Shown: one piece after another, positions 42,531 to 53,900 of the stretch | How positions within the stretch are numbered: the stretch's first letter is position 1 | Layout: the number at the start of each line of letters is the position of its first letter | From: an uncultured Pelagibacteraceae bacterium | GTDB taxonomy: Bacteria > Pseudomonadota > Alphaproteobacteria > Pelagibacterales > Pelagibacteraceae | Length of the DNA stretch: 64,000 nucleotides | Assembly (NCBI GenBank): GCA_902634455.1 | Contig: CACPKQ010000001.1 | Span: 62,001 to 126,000, forward strand | Reading direction: 5' to 3' | Notes under the pieces: generated by a model | The model's input: only the letters and a program-made list of their open reading frames with translations | Database searches by the model: none | What the model was told of the DNA's origin: nothing | Program-made: the position numbers and the translations under genes

Positions 42531-44294
42531 ATGCCAACTTATACTGCACCTTTAGAAGATATGATGTTTCTTTATGAAAAATTAAGAAACAATAAGCATT
42601 ACAATGAGTTGGAAAAATATAAAGATATATCATCTGATTTAGTAAAAGACATTTTACAAGAGGCTGCAAAAATTAATCAAAATATCATTCTTCCTTTGGC
42701 TAAAGCTGGCGATGAGAATCCAGCTATATTTGAAAATGGCATCGTTAGAACACCTCCAGGTTATAAAGAGGCTTATAGTAAATTTATAGAGGATGGTTGG
42801 CAATCGTTATCATGTGACCCTAAGTATGGAGGACAAGGAATGCCTAAAACAGTGAGTGCTTTTTTTGATGAGATGCTATCTTCATCAAGTCTTGCTTTTA
42901 AGCTTTATACTGAATTAAGTATAGGAGCATATAACTGTATACATCGACATGCATCAGATACTGTAAAAGATAAATTTTTACCTAAAATAGTAGAAGGAAA
43001 GTGGAGCGGCACAATGTGTTTGACAGAACCAGTGTGTGGAACCGATCTAGGTTTATTAAAAACTAAAGCTGTAGAGCAGTCAGATGGAACTTTTAAGATA
43101 AGTGGACAAAAAATATTTATTACTTCAGGAGATCATGATCTTACAGAAAATATTATTCATCTAGTTATTGCTAGAGCTTCTGACTCGCCCTCTGGCACAA
43201 AAGGAATAAGTTTGTTTTTAGTACCTAAATTTATAGTTAATGACGATGGATCAATTGGTTCAAGAAATGGAATATCTACAGGTTCTATAGAAAGCAAAAT
43301 GGGAATCAAGGGATCGGCAACCTGTGTGTTGAACTTTGATAATGCTGTTGGGTATATGATCGGTCCAAAAAATAAAGGATTAAATTCAATGTTTACTATG
43401 ATGAATTTAGAAAGAATAGTTGTTGGAATTCAAGGTTTAGGAATTTCTGAAATCGCTTACCAAAATTCTTTAAATTATTCAAAAGAAAGAAAACAAGGAA
43501 AAAGCAATAGTAATAAATCAAATAACGGATCAGATTTTATAATAGAACATGCCGATATTAGAAAATCATTATTAAATATGAAATCAATTATTGAGGGAGA
43601 AAGAGCTTTATGTTTTTGGTTGTCACAGCAAACTGAAGTAAGCCTTTATCACAAAGATGACAAAACCAGACAAGAGGCTTCAGACTTAGTGTCTTTAATG
43701 ACTCCAGTAGTTAAATCTCTTTTTACGGATATGGGAATGGAAATAACCAGCGATGCTATGCAAATATTTGGAGGATATGGTTATACTAAAGATCAAGGAA
43801 TTGAGCAGCTATATAGAGATAACAGAATAACTCCGATTTATGAAGGCACAAATTCTGTTCAAGCAATTGATTTAGTATTTAGAAAGTTAGTAAATAAAAA
43901 TGGAAACGTAATAGATAGATATATCTCATTGATAAAAGAAGAGACGGAAATAAATGATGATAAAATTAAACCGTTTATTGAAAAACTAGGTAAAAATATA
44001 GAAATATTAGTAAAATTTACTGAATGGATAAAAGAAAAAATGAAAAATTCAAAAGATGATGTTGGTGCTGCATGCAATGATTATCTAAAGGTGCTTGGCT
44101 TGATAGCCATTGCTCATTCATGGGTTAAAGTTTTAGAGGTTAGCTTTAAAGATTATGAAAAAAATAAAAAATTTTATGAAGAAAAAATTCAAACAGCAAA
44201 TTTTTTCTTTAAAAGAGTTCTTCCAAGAATAGAAAGTTATTATTTGACTGCAACTAGTGGAAGTAATTATATTATGGATTTTAAATTTAACTAG
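42531..44294 (+). CDS. dmdC: 3-methylmercaptopropionyl-CoA dehydrogenase
   Basis: A 587-residue acyl-CoA dehydrogenase that should oxidise methylmercaptopropionyl-CoA to methylthioacryloyl-CoA in DMSP demethylation. Visible are LTEPVCGTDLGLLKTKA (FAD/substrate), KIFITSGDHDL, SKMGIKGSATCVLNFD, and the catalytic Glu in RITPIYEGTNSVQAIDL. The long C-terminal domain and total length fit the DmdC subfamily. Placement next to dmdB and dmdA supports the specific name; by sequence alone it could be another long acyl-CoA dehydrogenase. Confidence 0.88.
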   Translation: MPTYTAPLEDMMFLYEKLRNNKHYNELEKYKDISSDLVKDILQEAAKINQNIILPLAKAGDENPAIFENGIVRTPPGYKEAYSKFIEDGWQSLSCDPKYGGQGMPKTVSAFFDEMLSSSSLAFKLYTELSIGAYNCIHRHASDTVKDKFLPKIVEGKWSGTMCLTEPVCGTDLGLLKTKAVEQSDGTFKISGQKIFITSGDHDLTENIIHLVIARASDSPSGTKGISLFLVPKFIVNDDGSIGSRNGISTGSIESKMGIKGSATCVLNFDNAVGYMIGPKNKGLNSMFTMMNLERIVVGIQGLGISEIAYQNSLNYSKERKQGKSNSNKSNNGSDFIIEHADIRKSLLNMKSIIEGERALCFWLSQQTEVSLYHKDDKTRQEASDLVSLMTPVVKSLFTDMGMEITSDAMQIFGGYGYTKDQGIEQLYRDNRITPIYEGTNSVQAIDLVFRKLVNKNGNVIDRYISLIKEETEINDDKIKPFIEKLGKNIEILVKFTEWIKEKMKNSKDDVGAACNDYLKVLGLIAIAHSWVKVLEVSFKDYEKNKKFYEEKIQTANFFFKRVLPRIESYYLTATSGSNYIMDFKFN

Positions 44295-44295
44295 T

Positions 44296-45918
44296 ATGAA
44301 TCATTACGATACAAATTTAGATAAAAACAAGGCAAATTTTGTTCCATTAACACCTCTATCTTTTTTACAGAGAGCAAAAGATATTTATCCAAACTATGAA
44401 GCAATAGTTTATGAGGATAGAAAATATACATGGAATGAGGTTTACAAAAGATGTATTAAATTCGCAAGCGCATTAGAAAAAATTGGTATTGGAAAAGGAG
44501 ATACAGTTTCATTTCTAGCTTTTAATACCCCAGAAATTTTTGAGGCACACTATTCTGTTCCAATGACTGGTGGAGTATTAAATACAATAAATATTAGATT
44601 AGATGCAAAAACTATCGCCTACATTTTAGAACATAGTGAAGCTAAGGTTTTAGTTGTAGATAGACAACTTCACATAGAGGTTAAAAAAGCATTAAGCACA
44701 ATAAAAAGAAAAATTATCGTTATAGATATAAATGATAAATATGCTGATCAAGCAAAATTAGAAAAAATTGGCGATTTAGAGTATGAGGAATTTTTAAATA
44801 CAGGTGATGAAAACTATCTTTGGAAAATGCCAGAGGACGAGTGGCAAGCAATTTCATTAAGTTATACTTCAGGAACAACAGGAAATCCAAAGGGAGTTGT
44901 TTACCATCATAGAGGATCATATTTAATGTCAACAGGTAGTGCAGCAGCCTGGAATATGCCAAATAGATTAAATTTTTTAACTGTTGTACCTATGTTTCAT
45001 TGTAATGGATGGTGTTATCCTTGGACAGTTCCTATGCTTAATGGAAAAACAATTTGTCTAAGAAACATAGATATAAAAAAAATTTTTGAATTAATTGATA
45101 AATATAATGTAAGTCATTTTGGTGGTGCACCAATAGTGCTTAATATGATTACAGGAGCATCTGAAAGTGAACGTAAAAAACTAAAAAAAAAAGTTTATGT
45201 ATTAACTGCTGGAGCTCCACCACCAAGTATAATTTTTAAAAAAATGAAAAGTCTTGGTTTTGAAGTAATGCACGTTTATGGTTTAACTGAAACTTATGGA
45301 CACGTAACCCAGTGTGCATGGAATGAAGAGTGGAACGAACTAGAAGAGGAAAAACAGAATGAGATTAAAGCAAGACAAGGAGTAAGATATCCTAATACAG
45401 AAGGTGTAACAATTATGGATCCGGAAACTATGAAGGAAGTTCCAAGAGATGGAAAAACAATTGGAGAAATAATGATTAGAGGAAATGTAGTTATGAAGGG
45501 CTATTTTAAAGATAAAGAAGCTACCAACAAAGCAATGAAAGATGGATGGTTTCACACTGGAGATTTAGCCGTTATGTATCCAGATGGGTATATAAAAATT
45601 CAAGATAGATCTAAAGATATAATTATTTCTGGAGGAGAAAATATATCATCGATTGAAATAGAAAATACATTAGCAAAACATCCTTCCGTATCTATAGCAG
45701 CAGTAGTAGCAAAACCTGATGAAAAATGGGGAGAAGTTCCTTGTGCATTTATTGAAAAAGTTAAAGATAAAAATGTTACTGAAAAAGAATTAATAGATTT
45801 TTGTAAAGAAACACTGGCAGGCTTTAAAGTACCAAAAAAAATTGAATTTTGTGAATTACCAAAAACATCAACAGGAAAAATTCAAAAATTTGAGCTAAGA
45901 AAAAAGGCTAAAGAATAA
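44296..45918 (+). CDS. dmdB: 3-methylmercaptopropionyl-CoA ligase
   Basis: A 540-residue AMP-forming acyl-CoA synthetase that activates methylmercaptopropionate with ATP and CoA. The phosphate loop is [19 protein letters not shown], followed by [33 protein letters not shown] and the catalytic lysine in [14 protein letters not shown]. An open frame extends upstream to 44257 inside dmdC, but the ATG at 44296, 1 base after the dmdC stop, gives the normal start ([11 protein letters not shown]). Specific function is assigned from its place between dmdC and dmdA. Confidence 0.88.
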   Translation: MNHYDTNLDKNKANFVPLTPLSFLQRAKDIYPNYEAIVYEDRKYTWNEVYKRCIKFASALEKIGIGKGDTVSFLAFNTPEIFEAHYSVPMTGGVLNTINIRLDAKTIAYILEHSEAKVLVVDRQLHIEVKKALSTIKRKIIVIDINDKYADQAKLEKIGDLEYEEFLNTGDENYLWKMPEDEWQAISLSYTSGTTGNPKGVVYHHRGSYLMSTGSAAAWNMPNRLNFLTVVPMFHCNGWCYPWTVPMLNGKTICLRNIDIKKIFELIDKYNVSHFGGAPIVLNMITGASESERKKLKKKVYVLTAGAPPPSIIFKKMKSLGFEVMHVYGLTETYGHVTQCAWNEEWNELEEEKQNEIKARQGVRYPNTEGVTIMDPETMKEVPRDGKTIGEIMIRGNVVMKGYFKDKEATNKAMKDGWFHTGDLAVMYPDGYIKIQDRSKDIIISGGENISSIEIENTLAKHPSVSIAAVVAKPDEKWGEVPCAFIEKVKDKNVTEKELIDFCKETLAGFKVPKKIEFCELPKTSTGKIQKFELRKKAKE

Positions 45919-45932
45919 TAAATTTTAAATTT

Positions 45933-47042
45933 ATGAAAATTTATTCTATAGCTAAATCAAGAAGAATTAGAAGTACACCTTATACTTCAAGAATCGAAAA
46001 ACAAGGCGTAACTGCATATACATCTTATAATCATATGCTTTTGCCCGCAGCATTTGGTTCACTAGAAGAATCCTATCATCATTTAAAAGAAAATGTTCAA
46101 GTTTGGGATGTAGCTGGTGAGAGGCAAGTCGAAATTTCAGGAAAAGATTCTGCAAAATTAGTTCAATTAATGACATGCAGAGATCTTTCAAAATCAAAAG
46201 TGGGAAGGTGCTACTATTGCCCAATAATTGATGATAACGCAGGTTTAATAAATGATCCAGTTATACTAAAACTTGACGAACAACGTTGGTGGGTTTCAAT
46301 AGCTGATTCAGATGTTATTTTATTTGCCAAAGGTTTAGCGATCGGAAATAAATTTGATGTTAAAATATTTGAACCAGATGTAAATATAATAGCAGTTCAG
46401 GGGCCCAAATCTTTTAAACTTATGGAAAAAATATTTGGAAAAAAAATTACAGAAATGAAATTTTTTGGTTTTGATTATTTTGAATTTACTGGTGCAAAAC
46501 ACTTAATTGCAAAATCAGGTTGGTCAAAACAAGGCGGATACGAAATTTATGTAGAAAGCACTAAATCTGGCCTTGCTTTATATGATAAATTATTTGAAGT
46601 TGGAAAAGAATTTGATGTGAAACCTGGATGTCCAAATTTAATTGAAAGAATTGAAAGCGGCCTTCTATCGTATGGTAATGATATTGATAATAATGACAAT
46701 CCACTTGAATGTGGGTTAGATAAATATGTTAATTTAGACACTAATGTAAATTTTCTTGGCAAAGAAAAACTTAAAGAAGTAAAAAAAAATGGCATTATAA
46801 AAAAATTAATGGGAGTAATAATTGATGCAAAAGAGATAAACGTTTCAAAATCTATTGATCTTATTAATGAAAAAAATTTAAAAATAGGTGAACTAAGATC
46901 AGGAGTTTACTCGCCACATTTTAAAAAAGTAATAGGAATAGCGATGTTCAATAAGCCTCATTTTGTAATTTCTCAAACATTTAAAATATCAATAAATGAT
47001 AGTATTTTTGAGGGAAAAGTTTGCGATTTACCTTTCATTTAG
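45933..47042 (+). CDS. dmdA: Dimethylsulfoniopropionate demethylase
   Basis: DmdA transfers a methyl group from DMSP to tetrahydrofolate, giving methylmercaptopropionate. It is a 369-residue member of the GcvT/aminomethyltransferase fold. The N-terminal [40 protein letters not shown] and [19 protein letters not shown] distinguish it from glycine-cleavage T protein, as does the neighbourhood with dmdB and dmdC. SAR11 DmdA is biochemically and structurally characterised in the literature. The methyl product feeds the one-carbon pool that includes FolD, encoded in the same window. Confidence 0.93.
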   Translation: MKIYSIAKSRRIRSTPYTSRIEKQGVTAYTSYNHMLLPAAFGSLEESYHHLKENVQVWDVAGERQVEISGKDSAKLVQLMTCRDLSKSKVGRCYYCPIIDDNAGLINDPVILKLDEQRWWVSIADSDVILFAKGLAIGNKFDVKIFEPDVNIIAVQGPKSFKLMEKIFGKKITEMKFFGFDYFEFTGAKHLIAKSGWSKQGGYEIYVESTKSGLALYDKLFEVGKEFDVKPGCPNLIERIESGLLSYGNDIDNNDNPLECGLDKYVNLDTNVNFLGKEKLKEVKKNGIIKKLMGVIIDAKEINVSKSIDLINEKNLKIGELRSGVYSPHFKKVIGIAMFNKPHFVISQTFKISINDSIFEGKVCDLPFI

Positions 47043-47057
47043 TATAACTAATTCATC

Positions 47058-48062
47058 ATGAATATAGCAATAGTAGGAGCAACAGGAAATGTTGGAAGGA
47101 AAATTATAGAAGTTTTAGAAAAAAAAAATTTTCCCGTAGATGAGATACATTTCGTTGCATCTTCGAAAAGTGCAGGAAAAAAATTAAAATTTAAAGGAAA
47201 AGATATTGTTGTTGAAAATTTAGAAACTTTTGATTTTTCAAAAGGTAAAATTACTTTTTTTTCAGCAGGAGGAAAAATTTCAGAAAAATATGCTCCTATA
47301 GCTGCTAAACATTCAATAGTTATAGATAATTCAAGCCACTTTAGAATGGATCCAAATGTTCCTCTAATTGTGCCTCAAGTTAATTCAAAAGATTTAAATA
47401 GTGTAAAAAAAAATATAATTGCTAACCCAAATTGTTCAACTGCACAACTTGTTATAGTTTTAAAACCTTTGCATGATTTATTTAAAATAAAAAGAGTTGT
47501 GATTTCAACATACCAATCAACATCTGGAGCTGGAAAAGCTCCAATGGATGAATTGCTAGAACAAACAAAACTTTCATTAGAAAATAAAAAAATAAATTCT
47601 AAACATTTTACAAAACAAATTGCTTTTAATGCAATTCCTCATATAGATCAATTTGTAGATGAGGGGTACACCAAAGAAGAATTAAAAATGATTAATGAAA
47701 CTAAAAAGATTCTAGATAACAAAATAGAATTAACAGCAACATGCGTAAGAATTCCAGTTATGGTTTCTCATTCTGAGTCTTTAAATATAGAATTTGAAAA
47801 ACCATTTAATTTAGAAAAAATCCGTGAAGCTTTAAATAATGCAGATGGATGTAAAGTTATTGATGAGAGAAAAGATGGTGGATATATTACTCCTGTTGAA
47901 GCTGAAGGTAAAAATGAAACTTTTATTTCTAGAATTAGAAATGATCCTAGTAAAAAAAGTACACTTAATCTATGGTGTGTATCAGATAACTTGCTAAGAG
48001 GTGCGGCCTTGAATGCTGTAGAAATAGCGGAAGCATATTTAAAAACAAATAATGAAAGATAA
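47058..48062 (+). CDS. asd: Aspartate-semialdehyde dehydrogenase
   Basis: Asd reduces aspartyl phosphate to aspartate semialdehyde for lysine, threonine and methionine synthesis. The 334-residue protein has the NADP-binding VGATGNVGRKIIEVL, catalytic Cys in NPNCSTAQLV, STYQSTSGAGKAPMDEL, and the active-site His in RIPVMVSHSESLNIEF. Its end overlaps the sdhC start by 11 bases. Confidence 0.97.
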   Translation: MNIAIVGATGNVGRKIIEVLEKKNFPVDEIHFVASSKSAGKKLKFKGKDIVVENLETFDFSKGKITFFSAGGKISEKYAPIAAKHSIVIDNSSHFRMDPNVPLIVPQVNSKDLNSVKKNIIANPNCSTAQLVIVLKPLHDLFKIKRVVISTYQSTSGAGKAPMDELLEQTKLSLENKKINSKHFTKQIAFNAIPHIDQFVDEGYTKEELKMINETKKILDNKIELTATCVRIPVMVSHSESLNIEFEKPFNLEKIREALNNADGCKVIDERKDGGYITPVEAEGKNETFISRIRNDPSKKSTLNLWCVSDNLLRGAALNAVEIAEAYLKTNNER

Positions 48063-48435
48063 TAATCCTCTATCTCCACATATTCAAATTTATAACTGGC
48101 ACATATCATCTCTTGTTTCAATTTCTCATCGGATTACAGGCGTAATTAATATAGTTTTATTAACTATAATATGTTTATGGATTGCTTCATTATTATTAGG
48201 AAAAACTAATTATGGGTTGATCCAAAACTTTTTAGATTCTTTTTTAGGTAAGTTTATAATTATTGGTACCGTTTGGTCATTTAGTTTTCAAATATTAAGT
48301 GAGATAAGACATTTATTTTGGGATATGGGCTATGGTTTTGATTTAAAAATATCTAAAATAACTGGATTGTTAGTAATTATTGGTTCATTTGTATTAACAA
48401 TATTAATTTATGTTATTGGAAGGCAAATAATCTAA
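48052..48435 (+). CDS. sdhC: Succinate dehydrogenase cytochrome b subunit SdhC
   Basis: A membrane anchor of complex II, 127 residues with three hydrophobic segments. PLSPHIQIYNWHISSLVSIS and HRITG are typical, and the quinone-site Ser23 and Arg27 (Ser27 and Arg31 in E. coli) are kept, as is IRHLFWDMGYG. However, the residue aligning with the heme b ligand His84 of E. coli is Gln80 (SFSFQILSEIRH), codon CAA at 48289-48291. See also SdhD. The protein is therefore named by homology although heme binding is doubtful. Confidence 0.93.
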   Translation: MKDNNPLSPHIQIYNWHISSLVSISHRITGVINIVLLTIICLWIASLLLGKTNYGLIQNFLDSFLGKFIIIGTVWSFSFQILSEIRHLFWDMGYGFDLKISKITGLLVIIGSFVLTILIYVIGRQII

Positions 48436-48764
48436 TGATGGTAGCAACAAAAAAATGGATATTTTTAAAAATTAGCTCAATAATTTTAACTCCACTATTG
48501 TTATGGTTTTCAATAAATTTAGTATTTATATATGATAAAGATTTTGTAGATATATTAGCATTTTTTACTTCACAACCATCAAAGTTGATCTTTTCAATTT
48601 TAATTGTTGTAGCTTATTTTTACTCAGCTTTAAGTATTAGTGAAATATTTGAGGATTATGTACATAATGAAAAAATTAAAAATGTCGCAAACAGACTTCT
48701 ATTTTTATTTGCTATAATAATGCCCATATTAACAATAACTATAATTTATAAATTAAGTTTATGA
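48435..48764 (+). CDS. sdhD: Succinate dehydrogenase membrane anchor SdhD
   Basis: The second membrane anchor of complex II, 109 residues with three hydrophobic segments (about 12-33, 51-70, 86-106). The quinone-site Asp74 and Tyr75 ([11 protein letters not shown]) align with Asp82 and Tyr83 of E. coli SdhD. The axial heme ligand His71 of E. coli, 11 residues before that Asp, is Tyr63 here (codon TAC, 48621-48623). The only histidine of the protein is His77. It overlaps sdhC by 1 base and sdhA by 4. Confidence 0.9.
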   Translation: MMVATKKWIFLKISSIILTPLLLWFSINLVFIYDKDFVDILAFFTSQPSKLIFSILIVVAYFYSALSISEIFEDYVHNEKIKNVANRLLFLFAIIMPILTITIIYKLSL

Positions 48765-50536
48765 GATCATATAAAATAATTGATCATGAATATGATGTAA
48801 TTGTTTTGGGTGCAGGAGGATCAGGATTAAGAGCAGCAGTTGGACTAAGTGAAGCTGGTTTAAAAACCGCATGCATATCTAAAGTTTTTCCTACTAGAAG
48901 TCATACCTCCGCAGCACAAGGAGGAATTTCAGCTGCATTAGGAAACATGGGTCAAGATGATTGGCGTTGGCACATGTATGATACGGTTAAGGGATCTGAT
49001 TGGTTGGGCGATCAAGATTGTATAGAATATTTGTGTAAAGAGGCACCTAGAGCTGTTTTAGAACTTGAAAAATATGGAGTTCCTTTTAGTAGAACAAATG
49101 ATGGTAAAATTTACCAAAGACCTTTTGGTGGGATGACGAAAAATTACGGTAATGAGCCTGTACAAAGAACTTGTGCAGCTGCGGATAGAACAGGTCATGC
49201 AATACTTCACACTTTGTACGGCCAAGCTTTAAAACATAATACAGAATTTTTTATTGAATACTTTGCATTAGATTTATTGATGAAAAATGGAGAGTGCAAA
49301 GGTTTGATAGCTTGGAATCTAAATGATGGAACAATTCATAGATTTAGAGCTCATATTACAATTATTGCTACTGGAGGATATGGAAAGATTTATTATTCAG
49401 CTACATCAGCTCACACATGCACAGGTGATGGTAATGGTATGGTTTTAAGAGCTGGTCTGCCTTTACAAGATATGGAATTTGTACAATTTCATCCAACAGG
49501 AATTTATGGCCATGGAACTTTAATATCAGAAGGAGTTAGAGGTGAAGGAGGATTTTTAGTAAATTCAAATAATGAAAGATTTATGGAGCATTATGCTCCG
49601 AAAGCAAAAGATCTAGCATCTAGAGATGTGGTAAGCAGATCAATAGCAATTGAAATTAAAGAAGGAAGAGGAGTTGGCAAAGATAAAGATCACGTTCATC
49701 TTCATTTAGATCATCTAGATCCAAAAGTTATTGAAGAAAGATTGCCTGGTATTTCTGAGTCGTCTAAATTATTTGCTAATGTTGATGTAACAAAAGAACC
49801 TATACCTGTTGTACCGACTGTCCATTATAATATGGGAGGAATACCAACAAATTATAAAGCTGAGGTTCTTACAGTTAATGGTTCAGAAAAAACGGTTCCT
49901 GGATTGATGGCAATTGGTGAGGCTGCCTGTGTATCGGTACATGGCGCGAATAGACTTGGTTCTAATTCTTTAATTGATCTTGTAGTTTTTGGAAGGGCTG
50001 CAGCAAAAAGAGCTTCTGAACTTGTTAAAACTGGAACTCCACATGAAGAAATATCTAAAACAGAAACTGATAAATGTTTAGAAAGGTTTGATAGATTAAG
50101 AAATGGAAATGGAACAAATAAAACTGCAGATTTAAGATTAGCAATGCAAAAAACTATGCAATCTAAGTGTGCTGTATTCAGAACTGAAAAAACTTTAAAA
50201 GAAGGAGTTGAGGAAATAAGAAAACCTTTTGCAGGTATAGAATCCATATCAGTAAAAGATAAGTCTTTGATATTTAATACAGATTTGGTTGAAACATTAG
50301 AGTTTGATAATTTAATTAGACAAGCAATAACCACTATAGATTCAGCATATTATCGAAAAGAAAGTAGAGGTGCTCATGCTCGAGAAGATTTTCCAAAAAG
50401 GAATGATGAAAAATTTATGCAACATACATTATCTTGGTGCGAAGGATCTAAAACAAAGATAGAGTATAGACCAGTACAAAGATTGACTTTAACAAATGAG
50501 GTACAATATTTTCCGCCTCAAGAAAGAGTTTACTAA
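48761..50536 (+). CDS. sdhA: Succinate dehydrogenase flavoprotein subunit
   Basis: SdhA oxidises succinate to fumarate using covalently bound FAD. The 591-residue protein has the dinucleotide fold ([20 protein letters not shown]), the FAD-attachment His in [15 protein letters not shown], the substrate loop [20 protein letters not shown], and the catalytic Arg/His in SRDVVSRSI and [34 protein letters not shown] is conserved. It joins sdhB with a 1-base overlap. Confidence 0.98.
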   Translation: MRSYKIIDHEYDVIVLGAGGSGLRAAVGLSEAGLKTACISKVFPTRSHTSAAQGGISAALGNMGQDDWRWHMYDTVKGSDWLGDQDCIEYLCKEAPRAVLELEKYGVPFSRTNDGKIYQRPFGGMTKNYGNEPVQRTCAAADRTGHAILHTLYGQALKHNTEFFIEYFALDLLMKNGECKGLIAWNLNDGTIHRFRAHITIIATGGYGKIYYSATSAHTCTGDGNGMVLRAGLPLQDMEFVQFHPTGIYGHGTLISEGVRGEGGFLVNSNNERFMEHYAPKAKDLASRDVVSRSIAIEIKEGRGVGKDKDHVHLHLDHLDPKVIEERLPGISESSKLFANVDVTKEPIPVVPTVHYNMGGIPTNYKAEVLTVNGSEKTVPGLMAIGEAACVSVHGANRLGSNSLIDLVVFGRAAAKRASELVKTGTPHEEISKTETDKCLERFDRLRNGNGTNKTADLRLAMQKTMQSKCAVFRTEKTLKEGVEEIRKPFAGIESISVKDKSLIFNTDLVETLEFDNLIRQAITTIDSAYYRKESRGAHAREDFPKRNDEKFMQHTLSWCEGSKTKIEYRPVQRLTLTNEVQYFPPQERVY

Positions 50537-51309
50537 TGGTTCAAATTAATTTACCTCAAAACTCAAAAATAATAAAAGGCAAATACTATAAGGATCAAAC
50601 AGGTTCAAAAAATATTAGAAAAGTTAATGTTTACAGATGGAATCCATCAACTGGCGAAAATCCTAGAATAGACACATATGAAGTTGATATGGATAATTGC
50701 CCTTCAAAAGTTTTAGATATACTTAACAAAATTAAAAATGAAATAGATCCTTCATTAGCTTATAGGAGATCTTGTTCTCATGGGGTTTGTGGATCTTGTG
50801 CAATGAATATGGATGGAAAAAATGGATTAGCATGTACAAAACCACATTCGGAAATTAAGGGTGATATTAATATTTATCCTTTACCACATTTAAAAGTTCT
50901 AAAAGATCTTATAGGTGATTTAAGTACTTTATATAAACAATATGAATCAATTGAACCATGGCTTAAAAGTTCAAAAAAAGATGATAGTAAAGAAAACATA
51001 CAATCAATAGAAGATAGAGAAAAATTAGATGGTCTTTATGAGTGTATAATGTGTGCCTGTTGCTCAACTTCATGCCCAAGTTATTGGTGGAATGGAGAAA
51101 AATACTTAGGTCCAGCAGTGTTGCTTCAAGCTTACCGTTGGATTGTTGATAGTAGAGATGAAGAAAAAAAAGAAAGACTAAAAAAAGTTGCTGATGAGCT
51201 AAAGTTATATAGATGTCATACTATTATGAATTGTACAAACGCATGTCCAAAAGATTTGAATCCTGCAAAAGCTATTGCAGAAATCAAAAAAATGTTGGTT
51301 ACAAGCTAA
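50536..51309 (+). CDS. sdhB: Succinate dehydrogenase iron-sulfur subunit
   Basis: SdhB carries the three iron-sulfur clusters that pass electrons to quinone. The 257-residue protein shows the [2Fe-2S] ligands in [18 protein letters not shown], and the [4Fe-4S]/[3Fe-4S] ligands in [17 protein letters not shown] and [18 protein letters not shown]. The quinone-site Pro and Trp residues (CPSYWW) and the His in CHTIMNC are kept. It is the last gene of a 15-kb same-strand array and converges on mmsA with a 7-base gap. Confidence 0.98.
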   Translation: MVQINLPQNSKIIKGKYYKDQTGSKNIRKVNVYRWNPSTGENPRIDTYEVDMDNCPSKVLDILNKIKNEIDPSLAYRRSCSHGVCGSCAMNMDGKNGLACTKPHSEIKGDINIYPLPHLKVLKDLIGDLSTLYKQYESIEPWLKSSKKDDSKENIQSIEDREKLDGLYECIMCACCSTSCPSYWWNGEKYLGPAVLLQAYRWIVDSRDEEKKERLKKVADELKLYRCHTIMNCTNACPKDLNPAKAIAEIKKMLVTS

Positions 51310-51316
51310 AATTATT

Positions 51317-52810
51317 TTATGATAAAACAGGAATAGTAAATTCTGGTCCCGCATTATCTTCTGTCCAAGTTACTGTAGCAGTTTTGAGTTTTGTATAAAA
51401 TCTTACTCCATCTGGTCCGTGTATTGAATGATCTCCAAACAATGAACGTTTCCAACCACCAAAACTATGATAGGCTACTGGCACAGGTATAGGTACATTT
51501 ACACCTATCATTCCGATCTTAGCATTTTCAGTAAAATGTTTAGCTATATTTCCACTTCTAGTAAAAACAGCTGCTCCATTTCCTAATTCATGTTCATTTA
51601 CTAAAGTTAAAGCTTCATCATATGTTTTGGTTGTCATCATGCTTAAAACTGGTCCAAATATTTCTTCCTTATAAATTTTCATATTTGGTTTAACATCTTC
51701 AAAAATTGTTGGTCCAACAAAATAACCATCTTCGTAGCCCTGAAGTTTAAAATTTCTTCCGTCGGCAACTAATTTTGCCCCTTCTTTTTCTCCAGTGTTT
51801 ATATATCCTAAAACTTTTTCATAATGAGCCTTGTTATTAAGTGGTCCAAAATCAGTTTTTTCATCAGTGTAAGGACCAACATTAAGCTTTTCAGTTTTTT
51901 CAAGTAATTTATTTTTCATTTTTTCTTTAGTTTTTTCACCAACACAAACTGCTACAGAAATAGCCATACATCTTTCCCCAGCAGATCCAAAAGCAGAACC
52001 AATAATTGCGTCAGTTGTTTTTTCAACATCTGCATCAGGCATTATAACCATATGATTTTTTGCTCCACCAAGTGCCTGAACTCTCTTATTATTTTTTGTT
52101 CCTGTATGGTAAACATATTCAGCAATAGGAGTCGATCCAACGAAACTAATTGCTTGAATATTTTTATCTTCAAGGATAGCATCAACTGCTTCCTTATCAC
52201 CATTTACAACATTTAGAACGCCAGGTGGTATACCTGCTTCTATTGCAAGCTCAGCAAGTTTTAATGGGCAACTTGGATCTTTTTCTGAAGGTTTTAGAAT
52301 AAAGGTATTTCCACATGCTATTGCTACTGGAAACATCCACATAGGAACCATTGCAGGAAAATTGAAAGGTGTAATTCCTGCACAAACACCCAAAGGTTGA
52401 CGTAAAGTATGTGAATCTACATTTGTACCAACGCTTGTTGAATGTTCTCCTTTTAGGGCGCTTGTAATGCCTGTTGCATATTCAATAACTTCAATACCTC
52501 TCTGTATAGAACCTTTAGAATCCGGAATCGTTTTGCCATGTTGTTTTGAAACTAATTCTGCTAATTCATTCATATTTTTAACTACTAAACTTTTATATTT
52601 TTCTAAAATTCTTGATCTACTGATTGGTGTGGTTTTAGACCATTTTAAATATGCTTTTGATGCGCTATTAACCGCTAATTTTACAGTATCTTTACTTGCT
52701 AATTCAACTTCAGCAATTTGTTGTCCTATTGCAGGGTTAAAAATTGGACCAGTTCTTGAACTGGAAACACTATAAATTTTTCCGTCTATAAAATGACTTA
52801 TTTTTTCCAT
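51317..52810 (-). CDS. mmsA: Methylmalonate-semialdehyde dehydrogenase (CoA-acylating)
   Basis: A 497-residue aldehyde dehydrogenase that converts methylmalonate or malonate semialdehyde to propionyl- or acetyl-CoA. The N-terminal HFIDGKIYSVSSSRTGPIFN, PFNFPAMVPMWMFPVAIACG, LGGAKNHMVIMPDAD, and the catalytic Cys in GSAGERCMAISVAV define the MmsA group; typical aldehyde dehydrogenases have a Glu-containing ELGGK motif instead of ALGGAKNH. It is on the minus strand between two TCA operons and is divergent from mdh across 124 bases. Possible roles are valine, inositol or propionate/3-carbon metabolism. Confidence 0.93.
   Translation of the reverse strand: MEKISHFIDGKIYSVSSSRTGPIFNPAIGQQIAEVELASKDTVKLAVNSASKAYLKWSKTTPISRSRILEKYKSLVVKNMNELAELVSKQHGKTIPDSKGSIQRGIEVIEYATGITSALKGEHSTSVGTNVDSHTLRQPLGVCAGITPFNFPAMVPMWMFPVAIACGNTFILKPSEKDPSCPLKLAELAIEAGIPPGVLNVVNGDKEAVDAILEDKNIQAISFVGSTPIAEYVYHTGTKNNKRVQALGGAKNHMVIMPDADVEKTTDAIIGSAFGSAGERCMAISVAVCVGEKTKEKMKNKLLEKTEKLNVGPYTDEKTDFGPLNNKAHYEKVLGYINTGEKEGAKLVADGRNFKLQGYEDGYFVGPTIFEDVKPNMKIYKEEIFGPVLSMMTTKTYDEALTLVNEHELGNGAAVFTRSGNIAKHFTENAKIGMIGVNVPIPVPVAYHSFGGWKRSLFGDHSIHGPDGVRFYTKLKTATVTWTEDNAGPEFTIPVLS

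Positions 52811-53900
<1,090 letters not shown>

Noticed and set aside
44257..44295. Earlier start for dmdB inside dmdC
   Set aside because: The 13 extra residues do not resemble acyl-CoA ligase N-termini; the ATG at 44296 follows the dmdC stop by one base.
49852..50334. 160-codon open frame antisense to sdhA
   Set aside because: It lies wholly within the conserved sdhA coding sequence, and its translation resembles no family and has no ribosome site.
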